A stretch of 64,000 nt of DNA from DUPU01 sp050952465. Lineage in GTDB: Bacteria; Bacillota; Dehalobacteriia; Dehalobacteriales; Dehalobacteriaceae. The DNA lies in NCBI GenBank assembly GCA_050952465.1, contig JBMNKZ010000008.1, positions 62,001 to 126,000 of the forward strand. Reading direction: 5' to 3'. The notes under the pieces were generated by a model that did no database searches, was not told the origin of the DNA, and saw only the letters and a program-made list of their open reading frames with translations. Of this stretch, positions 25,917 to 35,242 are shown in pieces. The position numbers and the translations under genes were made by a program. The stretch's first letter is position 1. The number at the start of each line of letters is the position of its first letter.

Positions 25917-26159
25917 TTGACTCAAAATCACAAGGGTAATTTTTTAAAATATGTGCAAGTAACAACTACTTTTGGTATTACTACAGCTTTTAGGATTTAT
26001 ATTTTAGGTATTTTAGCAGGAGGTTGGCTGGATCAAAAATTTGTTACGTCCCCTTGGTTTATGCTATTGGGGGTTCTGCTTGCTGTTTTTTTATCTTTTA
26101 AGAGCCTTTTAGAACAACTGTCTAGGGTAGACAATACAAAACAGACAAAGGAAAAATGA
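25917..26159 (+). CDS. AtpZ/AtpI-like small membrane protein
   Basis: 80-residue membrane protein with two hydrophobic spans (about 18-36 and 43-60), of the AtpZ type found ahead of F-ATPase operons. It may help c-ring assembly or Mg/Ca transport. TTG 25917 is preferred because AGGTGG lies eight bases before it. That same AGGTGG includes the GTG 25905 alternative. One base separates it from the next gene. Confidence 0.8.
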   Translation: MTQNHKGNFLKYVQVTTTFGITTAFRIYILGILAGGWLDQKFVTSPWFMLLGVLLAVFLSFKSLLEQLSRVDNTKQTKEK

Positions 26160-26160
26160 T

Positions 26161-26463
26161 ATGTGGCAGGATATAGTGATATCATTATTAGTGGGTGTAA
26201 TATTTGGGTCGGCCGTAGGTATCTTAAACCATTGGCTGGTGTGGTCGGCTCTTAAACAATCGGAACAACTCTCCCCAGCGAAAGCGCGGAATAAAGTCAT
26301 GGGCCGCTATCTAATCAGGTATGCCATTAACTTTATCACTCTGGCAACTTATCTTTGGCATAAGGATACATATATCCTTATTGGTACAGCCTTAGGTTTA
26401 AGCCTAATGGGAAAATTTTTAGCAGTTAAATATTCAATTCTTAAAAAGGAGGTGAAATCATAA
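26161..26463 (+). CDS. atpI: ATP synthase subunit I
   Basis: 100-residue membrane protein with up to four short hydrophobic spans, matching the AtpI chaperone-like subunit that helps assemble the c-ring. ATG starts one base after atpZ. Its stop overlaps the atpB start by one base, with AAGGAGGTG directly upstream of atpB. Confidence 0.82.
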   Translation: MWQDIVISLLVGVIFGSAVGILNHWLVWSALKQSEQLSPAKARNKVMGRYLIRYAINFITLATYLWHKDTYILIGTALGLSLMGKFLAVKYSILKKEVKS

Positions 26464-27140
26464 TGGAAGAACACGCAACAACGGCATTGTTTGATATTTT
26501 TGGTTTAAGGGTAAGCAGCTTTGTCACAACCATGTGGGGCCTGATGGCAGTGATCTTGATTATCAGTTATTTTGCCACCAGAAACTTGAAAAAAGTGCCC
26601 ACCGGGGCGCAAAACGTAATGGAGTATCTTCTCCAGACCTTAATCGGTTTCTTCGCCGGAGTGATGGGAGAAAAAAAGGCCAAGCAATATTTGCCGATAA
26701 TGGCCACCTTCTTTATTTTTATTTTGTTTTCCAATTACAGCGGTCTTTTACCCATGGCAGGACATTTGCCGGGGCTTGCGGCACCTACCTCCACCCTTAG
26801 CGTTACTGCTGGACTGGCCATTGTAGTGTTTTTCTGTACCCATTTTTTTGGAATCAAAGAAAAAGGCTTGGGATATTTTAAGCATTTTCTCCAGCCGGTG
26901 GCTTTTTTATTTCCTCTCATGATCATTGAGGAACTTGTCCGCCCTCTTTCTCTTTCTCTCCGACTTTACGGAAATATTTACGGAGAGGAAATGGTTACAG
27001 CTCAACTTTTTGCAATGGTACCATTGGGTGTGCCCCTTATAATGCAAATTTTGGGGCTTTTGATGGGTTTAATTCAGGCGTTTGTTTTTACCTTACTCAC
27101 AGCGGTTTATTTAGGTGGGGCTACGGCAGACCACCATTAA
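26463..27140 (+). CDS. atpB: ATP synthase F0 subunit a
   Basis: Membrane stator subunit that forms the proton half-channels next to the c-ring. 225 residues, five to six hydrophobic spans. The essential Arg is in LSLRLYGNIYGEE (near 165), and the C-terminal AFVFTLLTAVYLGGA helix is present. A strong AGGAGGTG ribosome site. Confidence 0.96.
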   Translation: MEEHATTALFDIFGLRVSSFVTTMWGLMAVILIISYFATRNLKKVPTGAQNVMEYLLQTLIGFFAGVMGEKKAKQYLPIMATFFIFILFSNYSGLLPMAGHLPGLAAPTSTLSVTAGLAIVVFFCTHFFGIKEKGLGYFKHFLQPVAFLFPLMIIEELVRPLSLSLRLYGNIYGEEMVTAQLFAMVPLGVPLIMQILGLLMGLIQAFVFTLLTAVYLGGATADHH

Positions 27141-27186
27141 TTAGTTCATTTTATTGATAGATTTTGGGAAAGGGGGGAAAACAGAA

Positions 27187-27414
27187 ATGGAAGGTTATAT
27201 CGCAATTGCAGCTGGGCTGGCTATTGGTATTTCTTCTCTCGGCCCTGGTATCGGACAAGGTATTGCTGCTAAAGGAGCCCTCGAAGGGATGGCCCGTCAG
27301 CCGGAAGCTGCCGGTGACATTCGTGTATCTATGATTTTGGCTCTGGCATTTATGGAAGCGTTAACGATTTATGGTTTGTTAATCGCTTTTATGTTAGTTG
27401 GTAAATTAGGTTAA
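27187..27414 (+). CDS. atpE: ATP synthase F0 subunit c
   Basis: 75-residue hairpin that forms the rotating ring. Helix 1 has the Gly-rich GPGIGQGIAAKG, the loop is ARQPEA, and helix 2 carries the ion-binding Glu in FMEALTIYG. That helix-2 motif is like the proton-binding chloroplast form and lacks the Glu-Ser/Thr pair of sodium rings, so proton coupling is inferred. ATG 27187 has GGGGGGA upstream. An earlier in-frame start at 27154 would prepend charged residues not expected in subunit c. Confidence 0.95.
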   Translation: MEGYIAIAAGLAIGISSLGPGIGQGIAAKGALEGMARQPEAAGDIRVSMILALAFMEALTIYGLLIAFMLVGKLG

Positions 27415-27417
27415 GGG

Positions 27418-27461
27418 ATTTAAGCCGTCTGGGGGATTCCCCCCCAGGCGGGCTTAAAAAG
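27418..27461 (+). promoter_or_regulatory. Strong hairpin between atpE and atpF
   Basis: TTTAAGCC-GTCTGGGGG closes with CCCCCAGGC-GGGCTTAAA over a short ATTC loop, with few mismatches. It ends two bases before AGAGGGGAGG, the atpF ribosome site, and is not followed by a T-run. It probably sets 3-prime stability or partial termination to give more c subunit than the others. Confidence 0.65.
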
Positions 27462-27477
27462 AGGGGAGGTAAGCCAA

Positions 27478-27963
27478 TTGCATATTGATTTCCATGATTT
27501 AATATGGGCTATAATAAACTTTACTGTTTTGCTAGCCATTTTATATAAATTCCTGTATGGTCCTCTTCTTAAGATGATGGAATCCAGAGAAAATGAAATT
27601 AAGAATAATATTACTCAAGCGGAAGAGATGCGAGTCGAGGCAGAAACTTCACGAGTTCAGTTACAAGAGGCTTTGAATAATGCTCGAAAAGAAGCTCAAG
27701 AAATAATTAACAATGCCGTTAAAGTTGGGGAAGAAACCAAGAATCAAATTATTTCTGAGGCAAAAGAATCTGCTTTAAGACTCACAGAAAGAGCCCAGGA
27801 AGAAATACAGCGGGAGAAAGAACAAGCCTTGGCTGATATTCGTAATGAAGTGGCGAGCTTAGCTGTCTTGGCAGCAGGAAAGATCGTCGGAAAGACAATT
27901 ACCGCGGATGAACAAAGGAAATTGGTTGATGAATACATCCAAGGGGTGGGCGGTATTCAATGA
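27478..27963 (+). CDS. atpF: ATP synthase F0 subunit b
   Basis: Peripheral stalk subunit: one N-terminal membrane helix (about 9-28), then a long charged coiled coil rich in Glu, Lys and Ala to residue 161. TTG 27478 is the start, seven bases after GGGGAGGT. The stop overlaps atpH by four bases. Confidence 0.94.
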   Translation: MHIDFHDLIWAIINFTVLLAILYKFLYGPLLKMMESRENEIKNNITQAEEMRVEAETSRVQLQEALNNARKEAQEIINNAVKVGEETKNQIISEAKESALRLTERAQEEIQREKEQALADIRNEVASLAVLAAGKIVGKTITADEQRKLVDEYIQGVGGIQ

Positions 27964-28526
27964 TAAACAAAACGATTGCCAGAAGGTATGCTCAAGCAAT
28001 TTTTGAGATCGCTCGGGAGAAAAACGCGGTAGACAAATTCGGCGAGGATTTAAAGTCAATTGTGCAACTTATCGAAGAAAATGAAGATATTAAGAAAATT
28101 GTTTACGGTCGTCTGGTGCCGATAGAAGCTAAAAAAGAAATCCTGGGGATAATTATTTCTCCGGAAACGGATCAGATGATGGTTAACTTTATTTATCTGG
28201 TATTGGATAAGGCCCGGGAGCAGTATTTAACCGGGATAGTTGATGCCTATCTACAATTAGCGGCGGAAGAAAAGAAGATTTTACCTGCAGAAGTTCTATC
28301 GGCCATTCCTCTGACTGAGGATCAGGTGCTGAGGCTGGAAGATAAATTCTCAGAAATTACCGGCCAAAGGGTTAAAGCAGAGATCAGAGTGGAACCGCAA
28401 CTTTTAGGGGGCATCACGGTCAGGATCGGCGATATTGTCTATGACGGCAGTATTAGCAAAAAGTTAGATTTGTTAAAAGAACACCTCCAACAGGATACAG
28501 TTGGGAAGATAGGGGTGAGGCAATAA
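27960..28526 (+). CDS. atpH: ATP synthase F1 subunit delta
   Basis: 188 residues, OSCP/delta family, linking the peripheral stalk to the F1 head. It begins with the family-like RRYAQAIFEIA and ends with the GGITVRIGDIVYDGSI block. ATGA overlap with atpF. The stop is immediately followed by the atpA ATG. Confidence 0.95.
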   Translation: MINKTIARRYAQAIFEIAREKNAVDKFGEDLKSIVQLIEENEDIKKIVYGRLVPIEAKKEILGIIISPETDQMMVNFIYLVLDKAREQYLTGIVDAYLQLAAEEKKILPAEVLSAIPLTEDQVLRLEDKFSEITGQRVKAEIRVEPQLLGGITVRIGDIVYDGSISKKLDLLKEHLQQDTVGKIGVRQ

Positions 28527-30032
28527 ATGGGTATCAGACCTGAAGAAATCAGTTCGATTCTCAAACAGCAAATTGAAAAATATCAAGCTGACGTAGATGT
28601 GACTGAAGTTGGAACAGTGTTGACCGTGGGGGACGGTATCTGTCGGATCTACGGTATGCAAAATGCCATGGCCGGGGAGTTGGTTAAATTCTCTAACGGG
28701 GTTTCCGGCATGGTATTAAACTTAGAAGAAGATAATATCGGTTGTGTTATTTTTGGCCCTTACACGGAGATTCAAGAGGGAGACGAAGTAAGACGTACCG
28801 GCCGGGTAATGGAAGTGCCTGTCGGAGAGGCTCTAATTGGCCGGGTGGTTAATCCTTTGGGTGAACCCTTGGATGGTAAAGGCCCCATTATAACAGAAAC
28901 TTTCCGAGCGGTAGAATCACCAGCACCCGGTGTAGTGAAACGACGCTCTGTGCATGAGCCTTTACAGACAGGATTAAAAGCTATTGATGCTTTAGTACCT
29001 ATTGGCAGAGGCCAGCGTGAATTGATAATTGGGGACAGACAGACAGGTAAGACGGCTCTGGCAATTGATACTATCATTAATCAAAAAGGTAAGGGCGTTA
29101 TTTGTATTTATGTAGCCATCGGTCAAAAAGCATCTACTGTGGCCGGGGTTGTGCAGAAATTAGAGCAATATGGTGCCATGGAATATTCTATCGTAGTATC
29201 AGCTACAGCCAGTGAACCAGCTCCCCTTTTATATATTGCTCCCTATGCAGGTGCATCTATGGGTGAGTATTTTATGTATAAAGGGGGACACGTGCTGATT
29301 GTTTATGATGACCTTTCCAAACAGGCAGCAGCTTATCGTGAATTATCCTTGCTTTTAAAGAGACCACCAGGACGGGAAGCTTTCCCGGGGGATGTTTTTT
29401 ATCTCCACTCCCGCCTTTTAGAGAGAGCAGCAAAGCTTAGCGACGATATGGGAGGCGGGTCTATGACAGCCCTGCCTATCATTGAGACTCAGGCTGGTGA
29501 CGTTTCTGCTTATATTCCGACCAATGTGATTTCTATTACCGACGGTCAAATTTTTCTAGAATCAGATCTGTTCTTTTCAGGTGTACGACCTGCCATTAAC
29601 GTAGGTATATCCGTATCTAGGGTAGGGGGAGCAGCTCAGGTAAAAGCGATGAAGCAGGTTGCGGGCAGGCTCAGAATGGACTTGGCTCAATACCGGGAGT
29701 TAGCAGCGTTTGCCCAGTTTGGCTCAGATATGGATAAAGTAACTTTGGCAACCTTAGCCCGGGGAGAAAGAATGGTGGAAATCCTTAAGCAGGACCAGTA
29801 TTCTCCCATGCCGGTGGAAGAACAGGTTGTAGCAATTTTTGCCGCGGGAAATGGTTTCTGTGACGATCTTAATGTGCATAGGATTTTAGATTTTGAAAAA
29901 GGTTTATTAAATTACTTGAAATCTGCCCGGGGAGAAATTCTGGAAACTATCCGGACGGAGAAGAAGCTTTCTGACGAAACGATTGAAAAGTTAAAAGCAG
30001 CCATCAGTGAATTTAAAAAATCTTTCGTATAA
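28527..30032 (+). CDS. atpA: ATP synthase F1 subunit alpha
   Basis: Non-catalytic nucleotide-binding subunit of F1. It is 501 residues, usual length. The P-loop GDRQTGKTA is near residue 170, with PAINVGISVSRVGG near 352 and the EEQVV C-terminal helical domain. Start follows the atpH stop directly, with AGGGGTGAGG upstream. Confidence 0.98.
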   Translation: MGIRPEEISSILKQQIEKYQADVDVTEVGTVLTVGDGICRIYGMQNAMAGELVKFSNGVSGMVLNLEEDNIGCVIFGPYTEIQEGDEVRRTGRVMEVPVGEALIGRVVNPLGEPLDGKGPIITETFRAVESPAPGVVKRRSVHEPLQTGLKAIDALVPIGRGQRELIIGDRQTGKTALAIDTIINQKGKGVICIYVAIGQKASTVAGVVQKLEQYGAMEYSIVVSATASEPAPLLYIAPYAGASMGEYFMYKGGHVLIVYDDLSKQAAAYRELSLLLKRPPGREAFPGDVFYLHSRLLERAAKLSDDMGGGSMTALPIIETQAGDVSAYIPTNVISITDGQIFLESDLFFSGVRPAINVGISVSRVGGAAQVKAMKQVAGRLRMDLAQYRELAAFAQFGSDMDKVTLATLARGERMVEILKQDQYSPMPVEEQVVAIFAAGNGFCDDLNVHRILDFEKGLLNYLKSARGEILETIRTEKKLSDETIEKLKAAISEFKKSFV

Positions 30033-30129
30033 AACAAAATTTAATGAGAGTTGAATTTTACTAATAAACTAGAAAAATCTATGTGTGGTAAGTTTGCCAC
30101 CAATAAACCGAAAAAGGTGGTGAAACAGT

Positions 30130-30981
30130 ATGGCAAGTGCGCGGGACATTAGAAGGCGGATCCGCAGTGTGAAGAGTATGCAGCAGATTACGAAGGCGAT
30201 GAAAATGGTGTCTGCCGCCAAGTTAAGAAAAGCTCAAACCAGCGTCATTGCCGCCCGTCCTTATGCCATTAAAATTAAGGAAGTATTAGGGCGTCTGGTG
30301 GGAATGGGAGAAGATTATGCCCATCCTTTACTAGAGGTACGGGAGGTAAAAAAGATTGGTCTGGTGGTCATTACCGGAGACCGGGGCTTGTGCGGGGGTT
30401 TTAATGCCAATATCATTAGGCTCGCGGAACACTTTATTAATGATACCAAAGAGGACGTAGCTCTTGTCCCTATTGGAAAAAAGGGCCGGGATTATTTTCG
30501 GCGTCGGGGCCGGGAAATCACCGAAGAATATACTAATATCGGAGACAACCCTACCTTTATTCAGGGGAAAGAATTAGCCAAACGTCTTATGGCTCTGTAT
30601 AGTGAAGGTGTTTTCGATGAAATATACCTGATGTATTCTGAGTTTAAATCCGCTATGTCCCAAAAGCCGGTCACCATGAAACTTTTCCCGGTGGAACCGG
30701 CAATGGAAGAAAACACAAAAGGTGTGGAGTATATCTATGAACCTTCAAAGGCAGGTGTCATGGACAATTTACTTCCTGCTTATGTAGAAACCATTGTATA
30801 TCGGGCCTTATTGGAATCAAAAGCCAGTGAGCACGGGGCCAGAATGACTGCCATGAGTTCAGCAACGGATAATGCCGGGGAGATTATTGCAAAGCTTACT
30901 TTAAATCTGAATCGAGCCCGTCAAGCGGCGATTACCACAGAGATTTCGGAAATTGTGGGCGGAGCTGCGGCATTACAATAG
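30130..30981 (+). CDS. atpG: ATP synthase F1 subunit gamma
   Basis: Central rotor shaft. 283 residues. The N-terminal RRIRSVKSMQQITKAMKMV helix and the C-terminal NRARQAAITTEISEIVGGA helix are the two ends of the coiled coil. The middle TGDRGLCGGFN is conserved. It lies 97 bp after atpA, the largest gap in the F1 part of the operon, with AAAGGTGGTG before the ATG. Confidence 0.97.
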   Translation: MASARDIRRRIRSVKSMQQITKAMKMVSAAKLRKAQTSVIAARPYAIKIKEVLGRLVGMGEDYAHPLLEVREVKKIGLVVITGDRGLCGGFNANIIRLAEHFINDTKEDVALVPIGKKGRDYFRRRGREITEEYTNIGDNPTFIQGKELAKRLMALYSEGVFDEIYLMYSEFKSAMSQKPVTMKLFPVEPAMEENTKGVEYIYEPSKAGVMDNLLPAYVETIVYRALLESKASEHGARMTAMSSATDNAGEIIAKLTLNLNRARQAAITTEISEIVGGAAALQ

Positions 30982-31045
30982 CGGCAGGGGAACGTTTCGT
31001 TTGCCAAGAACTCAGTTTATGAAGGTGTAAGGGAGGTTTAAGATA

Positions 31046-32446
31046 GTGGCAATAGGTAAAGTTAAACAAATTATTGGCCCGGTTGTTGATATTGAGTTTC
31101 CTGCCGGCCAGCTTCCTGATATTTATAATGCGGTGAAGATTAAAAACGATGATCAGATCAACATTACCTTGGAAACCATGCAGCATTTAGGGAATAACAC
31201 GGTACGCTGCGTTGCGTTGTCCTCCACCGACGGTTTGCAAAGGGGGATGACTGCTGAGGATACCGGGAATCCCATTTCCGTCCCGGTAGGACGGGCAACT
31301 TTAGGCCGGATGTTTAATGTGATTGGGGAACCTATTGATGGGATGGGTCCCATCGATGTTAAGGAAACACTGCCCATTCACCGGGCTGCCCCTGCTTTTG
31401 AAGAACTGGAACCATCCACGGAAATTTTGGAAACAGGGATTAAAGTGGTAGATCTATTGGCTCCTTATGCCAAAGGGGGTAAAGTCGGTCTTTTCGGTGG
31501 TGCCGGGGTAGGGAAAACCGTTTTAATCATGGAATTGATCCGTAATATTGCTTATGAGCACGGTGGATTCTCTGTTTTCTCCGGTGTGGGTGAGCGAACC
31601 AGAGAAGGTAATGACTTGTGGAATGAAATGAAAGAGTCCGGAGTTATTGAAAAAACAGCTCTGGTATTCGGTCAAATGAATGAGCCCCCAGGTGCCCGTT
31701 TAAGGGTAGGGTTGACGGGTCTGACCATCGCGGAATCTTTCAGGGACGGGGAAGGTCAGGACGTATTGCTCTTTATTGATAATATTTTCCGGTTTACCCA
31801 GGCTGGTTCTGAAGTTTCCGCCCTTCTGGGCCGGATGCCTTCCGCGGTAGGTTATCAGCCCACCCTGGCCACAGAAATGGGTGCTCTTCAGGAGCGGATT
31901 ACTTCAACGAAAAAAGGTTCTATTACTTCCGTTCAGGCTATTTATGTGCCTGCCGACGACTTGACCGACCCGGCTCCGGCGACGGCTTTCGCCCACCTGG
32001 ATGCAACTACGGTTTTGTCTCGTCAGATTGTGGAGTTAGGGATCTATCCGGCCGTTGACCCATTGGATTCCTCTTCTCGGATTCTTGACCCGAGAATATT
32101 AGGGGAAGAGCATTATCAAGTAGCCCGGGCAGTTCAGGGAGTACTCCAGCGTTATAAGGAACTACAGGACATTATCGCCATCATGGGGATGGACGAATTG
32201 TCTGAAGAGGATAAAATTATTGTTGGCCGAGCGAGAAAGATTCAAAGATTTTTATCGCAGCCCTTCCACGTGGCGGAAGCATTTACTTCCGTGCCGGGGA
32301 AATATGTTCCTTTAAAAGATACCATTAAAGGATTTAAAGAAATTATTGAAGGGAAACATGACGCCTTACCGGAACAGGCCTTCCTAATGATGGGGACCAT
32401 CGAAGAAGTGGTGGAAAATGCAAAACGGTTTGAAGGGCGTGGTTAA
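31046..32446 (+). CDS. atpD: ATP synthase F1 subunit beta
   Basis: Catalytic subunit of F1. It is 466 residues. The P-loop is GGAGVGKTV near 152, catalytic GVGERTREGND near 184, and the DELSEEDK C-terminal motif near 390 is the DELSEED lever contacting gamma. It starts at GTG 31046, with GGGAGGTT seven to eight bases upstream. Confidence 0.98.
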   Translation: MAIGKVKQIIGPVVDIEFPAGQLPDIYNAVKIKNDDQINITLETMQHLGNNTVRCVALSSTDGLQRGMTAEDTGNPISVPVGRATLGRMFNVIGEPIDGMGPIDVKETLPIHRAAPAFEELEPSTEILETGIKVVDLLAPYAKGGKVGLFGGAGVGKTVLIMELIRNIAYEHGGFSVFSGVGERTREGNDLWNEMKESGVIEKTALVFGQMNEPPGARLRVGLTGLTIAESFRDGEGQDVLLFIDNIFRFTQAGSEVSALLGRMPSAVGYQPTLATEMGALQERITSTKKGSITSVQAIYVPADDLTDPAPATAFAHLDATTVLSRQIVELGIYPAVDPLDSSSRILDPRILGEEHYQVARAVQGVLQRYKELQDIIAIMGMDELSEEDKIIVGRARKIQRFLSQPFHVAEAFTSVPGKYVPLKDTIKGFKEIIEGKHDALPEQAFLMMGTIEEVVENAKRFEGRG

Positions 32447-32449
32447 AAA

Positions 32450-32851
32450 ATGGCGGAGAAGTCCATTAAATTTGAGGTTGTTACTCCGGAAAAAATAGTG
32501 TTCTCAGCGGAAGTTGATTCATTGATCGTACCTGCTGCTTTAGGATATTTAGGTATTCTACCGAATCATGCTCCAATGGTGACAGCCCTGGATATAGGGG
32601 TAATTAAATTTAAAACAGAAGGTAAAACAAAAAAAATGGCCATCAGCGGCGGCTTCATGGAAGTGATCAACAATAAGGCGGTAGTGTTGGCGGATACAGC
32701 CGAGTTGGGGGATAAAATCGATCTGGCTAGAGCTGAGGAAGCGAAAGAAAGGGCCAAGAAGCGTCTTTCTGAGCGGGCGGAGGATTTAGATGTCAGACGC
32801 GCAGAACTGGCCTTAAAACGAGCCATGAGCAGAATTAAAGCCGCCCAATAA
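32450..32851 (+). CDS. atpC: ATP synthase F1 subunit epsilon
   Basis: 133 residues: N-terminal beta-sandwich with PAALGYLGILPNHAPMV near 26-42, and a C-terminal two-helix domain rich in Arg, Glu and Ala that can inhibit ATP hydrolysis. It is the last gene of the operon, three bases after atpD and followed by a perfect terminator. Confidence 0.96.
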   Translation: MAEKSIKFEVVTPEKIVFSAEVDSLIVPAALGYLGILPNHAPMVTALDIGVIKFKTEGKTKKMAISGGFMEVINNKAVVLADTAELGDKIDLARAEEAKERAKKRLSERAEDLDVRRAELALKRAMSRIKAAQ

Positions 32852-32864
32852 AAAAAATTACGCC

Positions 32865-32900
32865 AAAAAGGATTAGACTTGATTAGTCTAATCCTTTTCG
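32865..32900 (+). terminator. Terminator of the ATP synthase operon
   Basis: A perfect 14-bp stem, AAAAGGATTAGACT and AGTCTAATCCTTTT, with a five-base loop. Confidence 0.85.
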
Positions 32901-32907
32901 GCTTTCA

Positions 32908-33014
32908 GGGGGTTGCATGATACGCAAACCCTACATTACAAAACCAGCGGATAATAACGATTATAATAAATATCAGTTAATGTGTAGGGTTGCATAATAT
33001 GCAACCCTAACATA
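32908..33014. repeat. MITE-like element with two inverted hairpins
   Basis: The left hairpin GGGTTGC-atgatac-GCAAACCC and right hairpin GTAGGGTTGCAT-aat-ATGCAACCCTAAC are inverted relatives about 70 bp apart. They resemble the GTAGGG palindrome at 18226-18273. No ORF inside. Confidence 0.5.
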
Positions 33015-33081
33015 GTTTCCTGTATATTCTCTTCGCGCAATGGTAAATATATTGAGGAATACCGTTGGGGGGAGAAGAAAG

Positions 33082-33852
33082 ATGATTAAACGAAAAGAAT
33101 TATATGTGCTGGTTTTTTTGGCAGGTTTGGTTGCATCCGGTTATATTATCAATTATTATTATCATAATGTGAAATCAACGGCGAAAACGGTGAGTCAGCC
33201 GATGCAGGTAGCTTTTCAAAGTTCCCAGGCAATTTTTGTGGAAAACAAACTACAGGGGTGGGCAAAGATTAATGACTGTTTTTCATCAAGGGAAGAGTTA
33301 CTTGACTACGCCGCAAAGGTCTGCGAAACACTGGGCATGGAAAATGCCGTGACCAGGGAAGAAGCTTCAGATGAGGGGTTTAACAGTCTAAAGATTAAGG
33401 GGGGAATTTCAGAAAAAGTTACTGCGGAAATAATTTTTCAGTCATTAATGGACAAAAAAACTCAAGATGAAACGTATTTAATTATAAATATGGTTGATTT
33501 TCGCGGCCCGGAGTTTTTAGATATTGCGAAAGAAAAAATGAAATCGGCTTTTCAAGTTTTTGAGCAAGATCCGGAGATTAATCAGTTGATGATTGGTTTT
33601 CGAAAGGGAAGGTTAGAAAAAGCATCATATCAGAGTGTGATTAACGGCATTTTTTCCTCGGTGGGAGGGAAAATAAACGGGGAAGTAGAAGAAGAGAATT
33701 ATTTTAGTACCACCGGATATATTCCTAGCATCCATGAGAAATTGAAGGTTGGCCGTGATGATGTTAATATTCAGGTGGCAATGTCTTTTGACGAGTTGGA
33801 AAATAAAACATATATCTATATTGGCTCCCCGTTAGTTTACTCAGATTATTAA
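33082..33852 (+). CDS. ywmB: YwmB-family secreted or membrane-anchored protein
   Basis: 256 residues with an N-terminal signal-anchor (about 6-22), then an extracytoplasmic domain of the YwmB (DUF1779, TATA-box-binding-like fold) type. Function is not established. In Bacillus the gene also sits between the atp operon and murAA-spoIID. ATG 33082 follows GGGGGGAGAAG. An in-frame ATG at 33040 has no ribosome site. Assignment leans on synteny plus the signal-anchor and size. Confidence 0.75.
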   Translation: MIKRKELYVLVFLAGLVASGYIINYYYHNVKSTAKTVSQPMQVAFQSSQAIFVENKLQGWAKINDCFSSREELLDYAAKVCETLGMENAVTREEASDEGFNSLKIKGGISEKVTAEIIFQSLMDKKTQDETYLIINMVDFRGPEFLDIAKEKMKSAFQVFEQDPEINQLMIGFRKGRLEKASYQSVINGIFSSVGGKINGEVEEENYFSTTGYIPSIHEKLKVGRDDVNIQVAMSFDELENKTYIYIGSPLVYSDY

Positions 33853-33936
33853 GTCATTTAGTATGTCATTTAGTAGCAGGATATCATGGAATTGTGTAGA
33901 ATATTGTAGGAATTGCACTCAGGGAGGAACAGGACT

Positions 33937-35184
33937 TTGGAAAGGATAGTAATCGAAGGAGGCATACCATTAAGGGGAACAGTTAATATCAGCGGTGCGA
34001 AAAATGCAGTATTGCCTGTAATAGCGGGTTCTCTCCTTGCGGATGGACAGTGTCAACTTAACGACATCCCTAATTTAGCGGATGTTTACAACATTTGTGA
34101 AGTATTAAGATGCTTAGGCGTGGAAGTTTGTCTAAGTGACCATAGGCTAATGGTGGATGCATCGGAAATACTGGAGTCGGAAGCGCCATACGAGTGTATG
34201 CGCCGTATGCGGGCTTCTTTTCTTATTATGGGACCCCTTCTGGCGAGAATAGGTAAAGCCAGAATGTCCCTTCCCGGGGGATGTGCCATCGGCAGCCGAC
34301 CCATTGATTTGCATTTGAAGGGTTTTGAAGCATTAGGAGCGAAAATAACTATCGGCCATGGGTATATCGAAGCTCAAGCCAAGAAGCTTATTGGAAACAA
34401 AATATATTTGGATTTCCCCAGTGTGGGAGCCACGGAAAACATTATGATGGCTGCTACATTGGCAGAAGGAACTACCATTATTGAAAACTCTGCCGAGGAA
34501 CCGGAGATCGTTGATTTGGCAAATTTTCTAAATGCTATGGGAGCCAAAGTAAAAGGTGCTGGTACCAAGGTGATTAGAATAGATGGGGTTAGCAGGTTAA
34601 ATGGAACTCAACATACCGTGATCCCGGATCGAGTGGAAGCCGGGAGCTTTATGGTCGCAGCAGCTGCAACCGGGGGAAATGTACTTATAAACAATGTTAT
34701 TGAGGATCATCTAAAATCAGTGGTGGCAAAACTAAAGGAAGCCGGAGTGGAGGTAATCGAAGAAGCAGAGGGACTCCGGGTGATCGGTCCAGACGATATC
34801 ATTCCAGTAGATATAAAAACTTTGCCTTACCCAGGTTTCCCCACTGATATGCAGGCTCAGTTTATGGCCCTGATGGCCATATCTAAGGGCACCAGTGTCA
34901 TTACGGAAACAGTTTTTGAAAACCGCTTTATGCATGTAGACGAATTAAACCGCATGTCAGCTAATATTAAAATTGAAGGGCACAGTGCGGTAGTTAAGGG
35001 TGTGCCCAAATTAACAGGTGCTGATGTCAAGGCTACGGACTTAAGGGCCGGGGCGGCTTTAGTTATTGCAGGGTTAACTGCTGTAGGGAAAACATCCATC
35101 GGCTGCATTCACCATGTGGACCGGGGTTACGAGAACCTGGTGGGCAAGTTTGAGAGTCTAGGTGCCAGAATTATCCGGGTGTAA
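33937..35184 (+). CDS. murA: UDP-N-acetylglucosamine 1-carboxyvinyltransferase
   Basis: First committed step of peptidoglycan synthesis, adding enolpyruvate from PEP to UDP-GlcNAc. The catalytic, fosfomycin-reactive Cys116 is in PGGCAIGSRP. The N-terminus has GGIPLRGTVNISGAKNA with the UDP-GlcNAc-binding Lys-Asn. TTG 33937 is the start, eight bases after GGGAGG. 415 residues. Followed by repeat family A terminator and spoIID, as in Bacillus murAA. Confidence 0.97.
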   Translation: MERIVIEGGIPLRGTVNISGAKNAVLPVIAGSLLADGQCQLNDIPNLADVYNICEVLRCLGVEVCLSDHRLMVDASEILESEAPYECMRRMRASFLIMGPLLARIGKARMSLPGGCAIGSRPIDLHLKGFEALGAKITIGHGYIEAQAKKLIGNKIYLDFPSVGATENIMMAATLAEGTTIIENSAEEPEIVDLANFLNAMGAKVKGAGTKVIRIDGVSRLNGTQHTVIPDRVEAGSFMVAAAATGGNVLINNVIEDHLKSVVAKLKEAGVEVIEEAEGLRVIGPDDIIPVDIKTLPYPGFPTDMQAQFMALMAISKGTSVITETVFENRFMHVDELNRMSANIKIEGHSAVVKGVPKLTGADVKATDLRAGAALVIAGLTAVGKTSIGCIHHVDRGYENLVGKFESLGARIIRV

Positions 35185-35209
35185 AGGGATTCTCCCTGTC
35201 ACTGCGTGA

Positions 35210-35240
35210 AATCTCCCTCTAAGAGGGGGATTTTATTTTT
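35210..35240 (+). terminator. Terminator after murA, repeat family A
   Basis: AATC-t-CCCTC pairs with GAGGG-g-GATT, then TTTATTTTTT. It is preceded by GTCACTGCGTGAA, matching GTCACTTCGTAAC before the mbl terminator. Confidence 0.75.
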
Positions 35241-35242
35241 TG

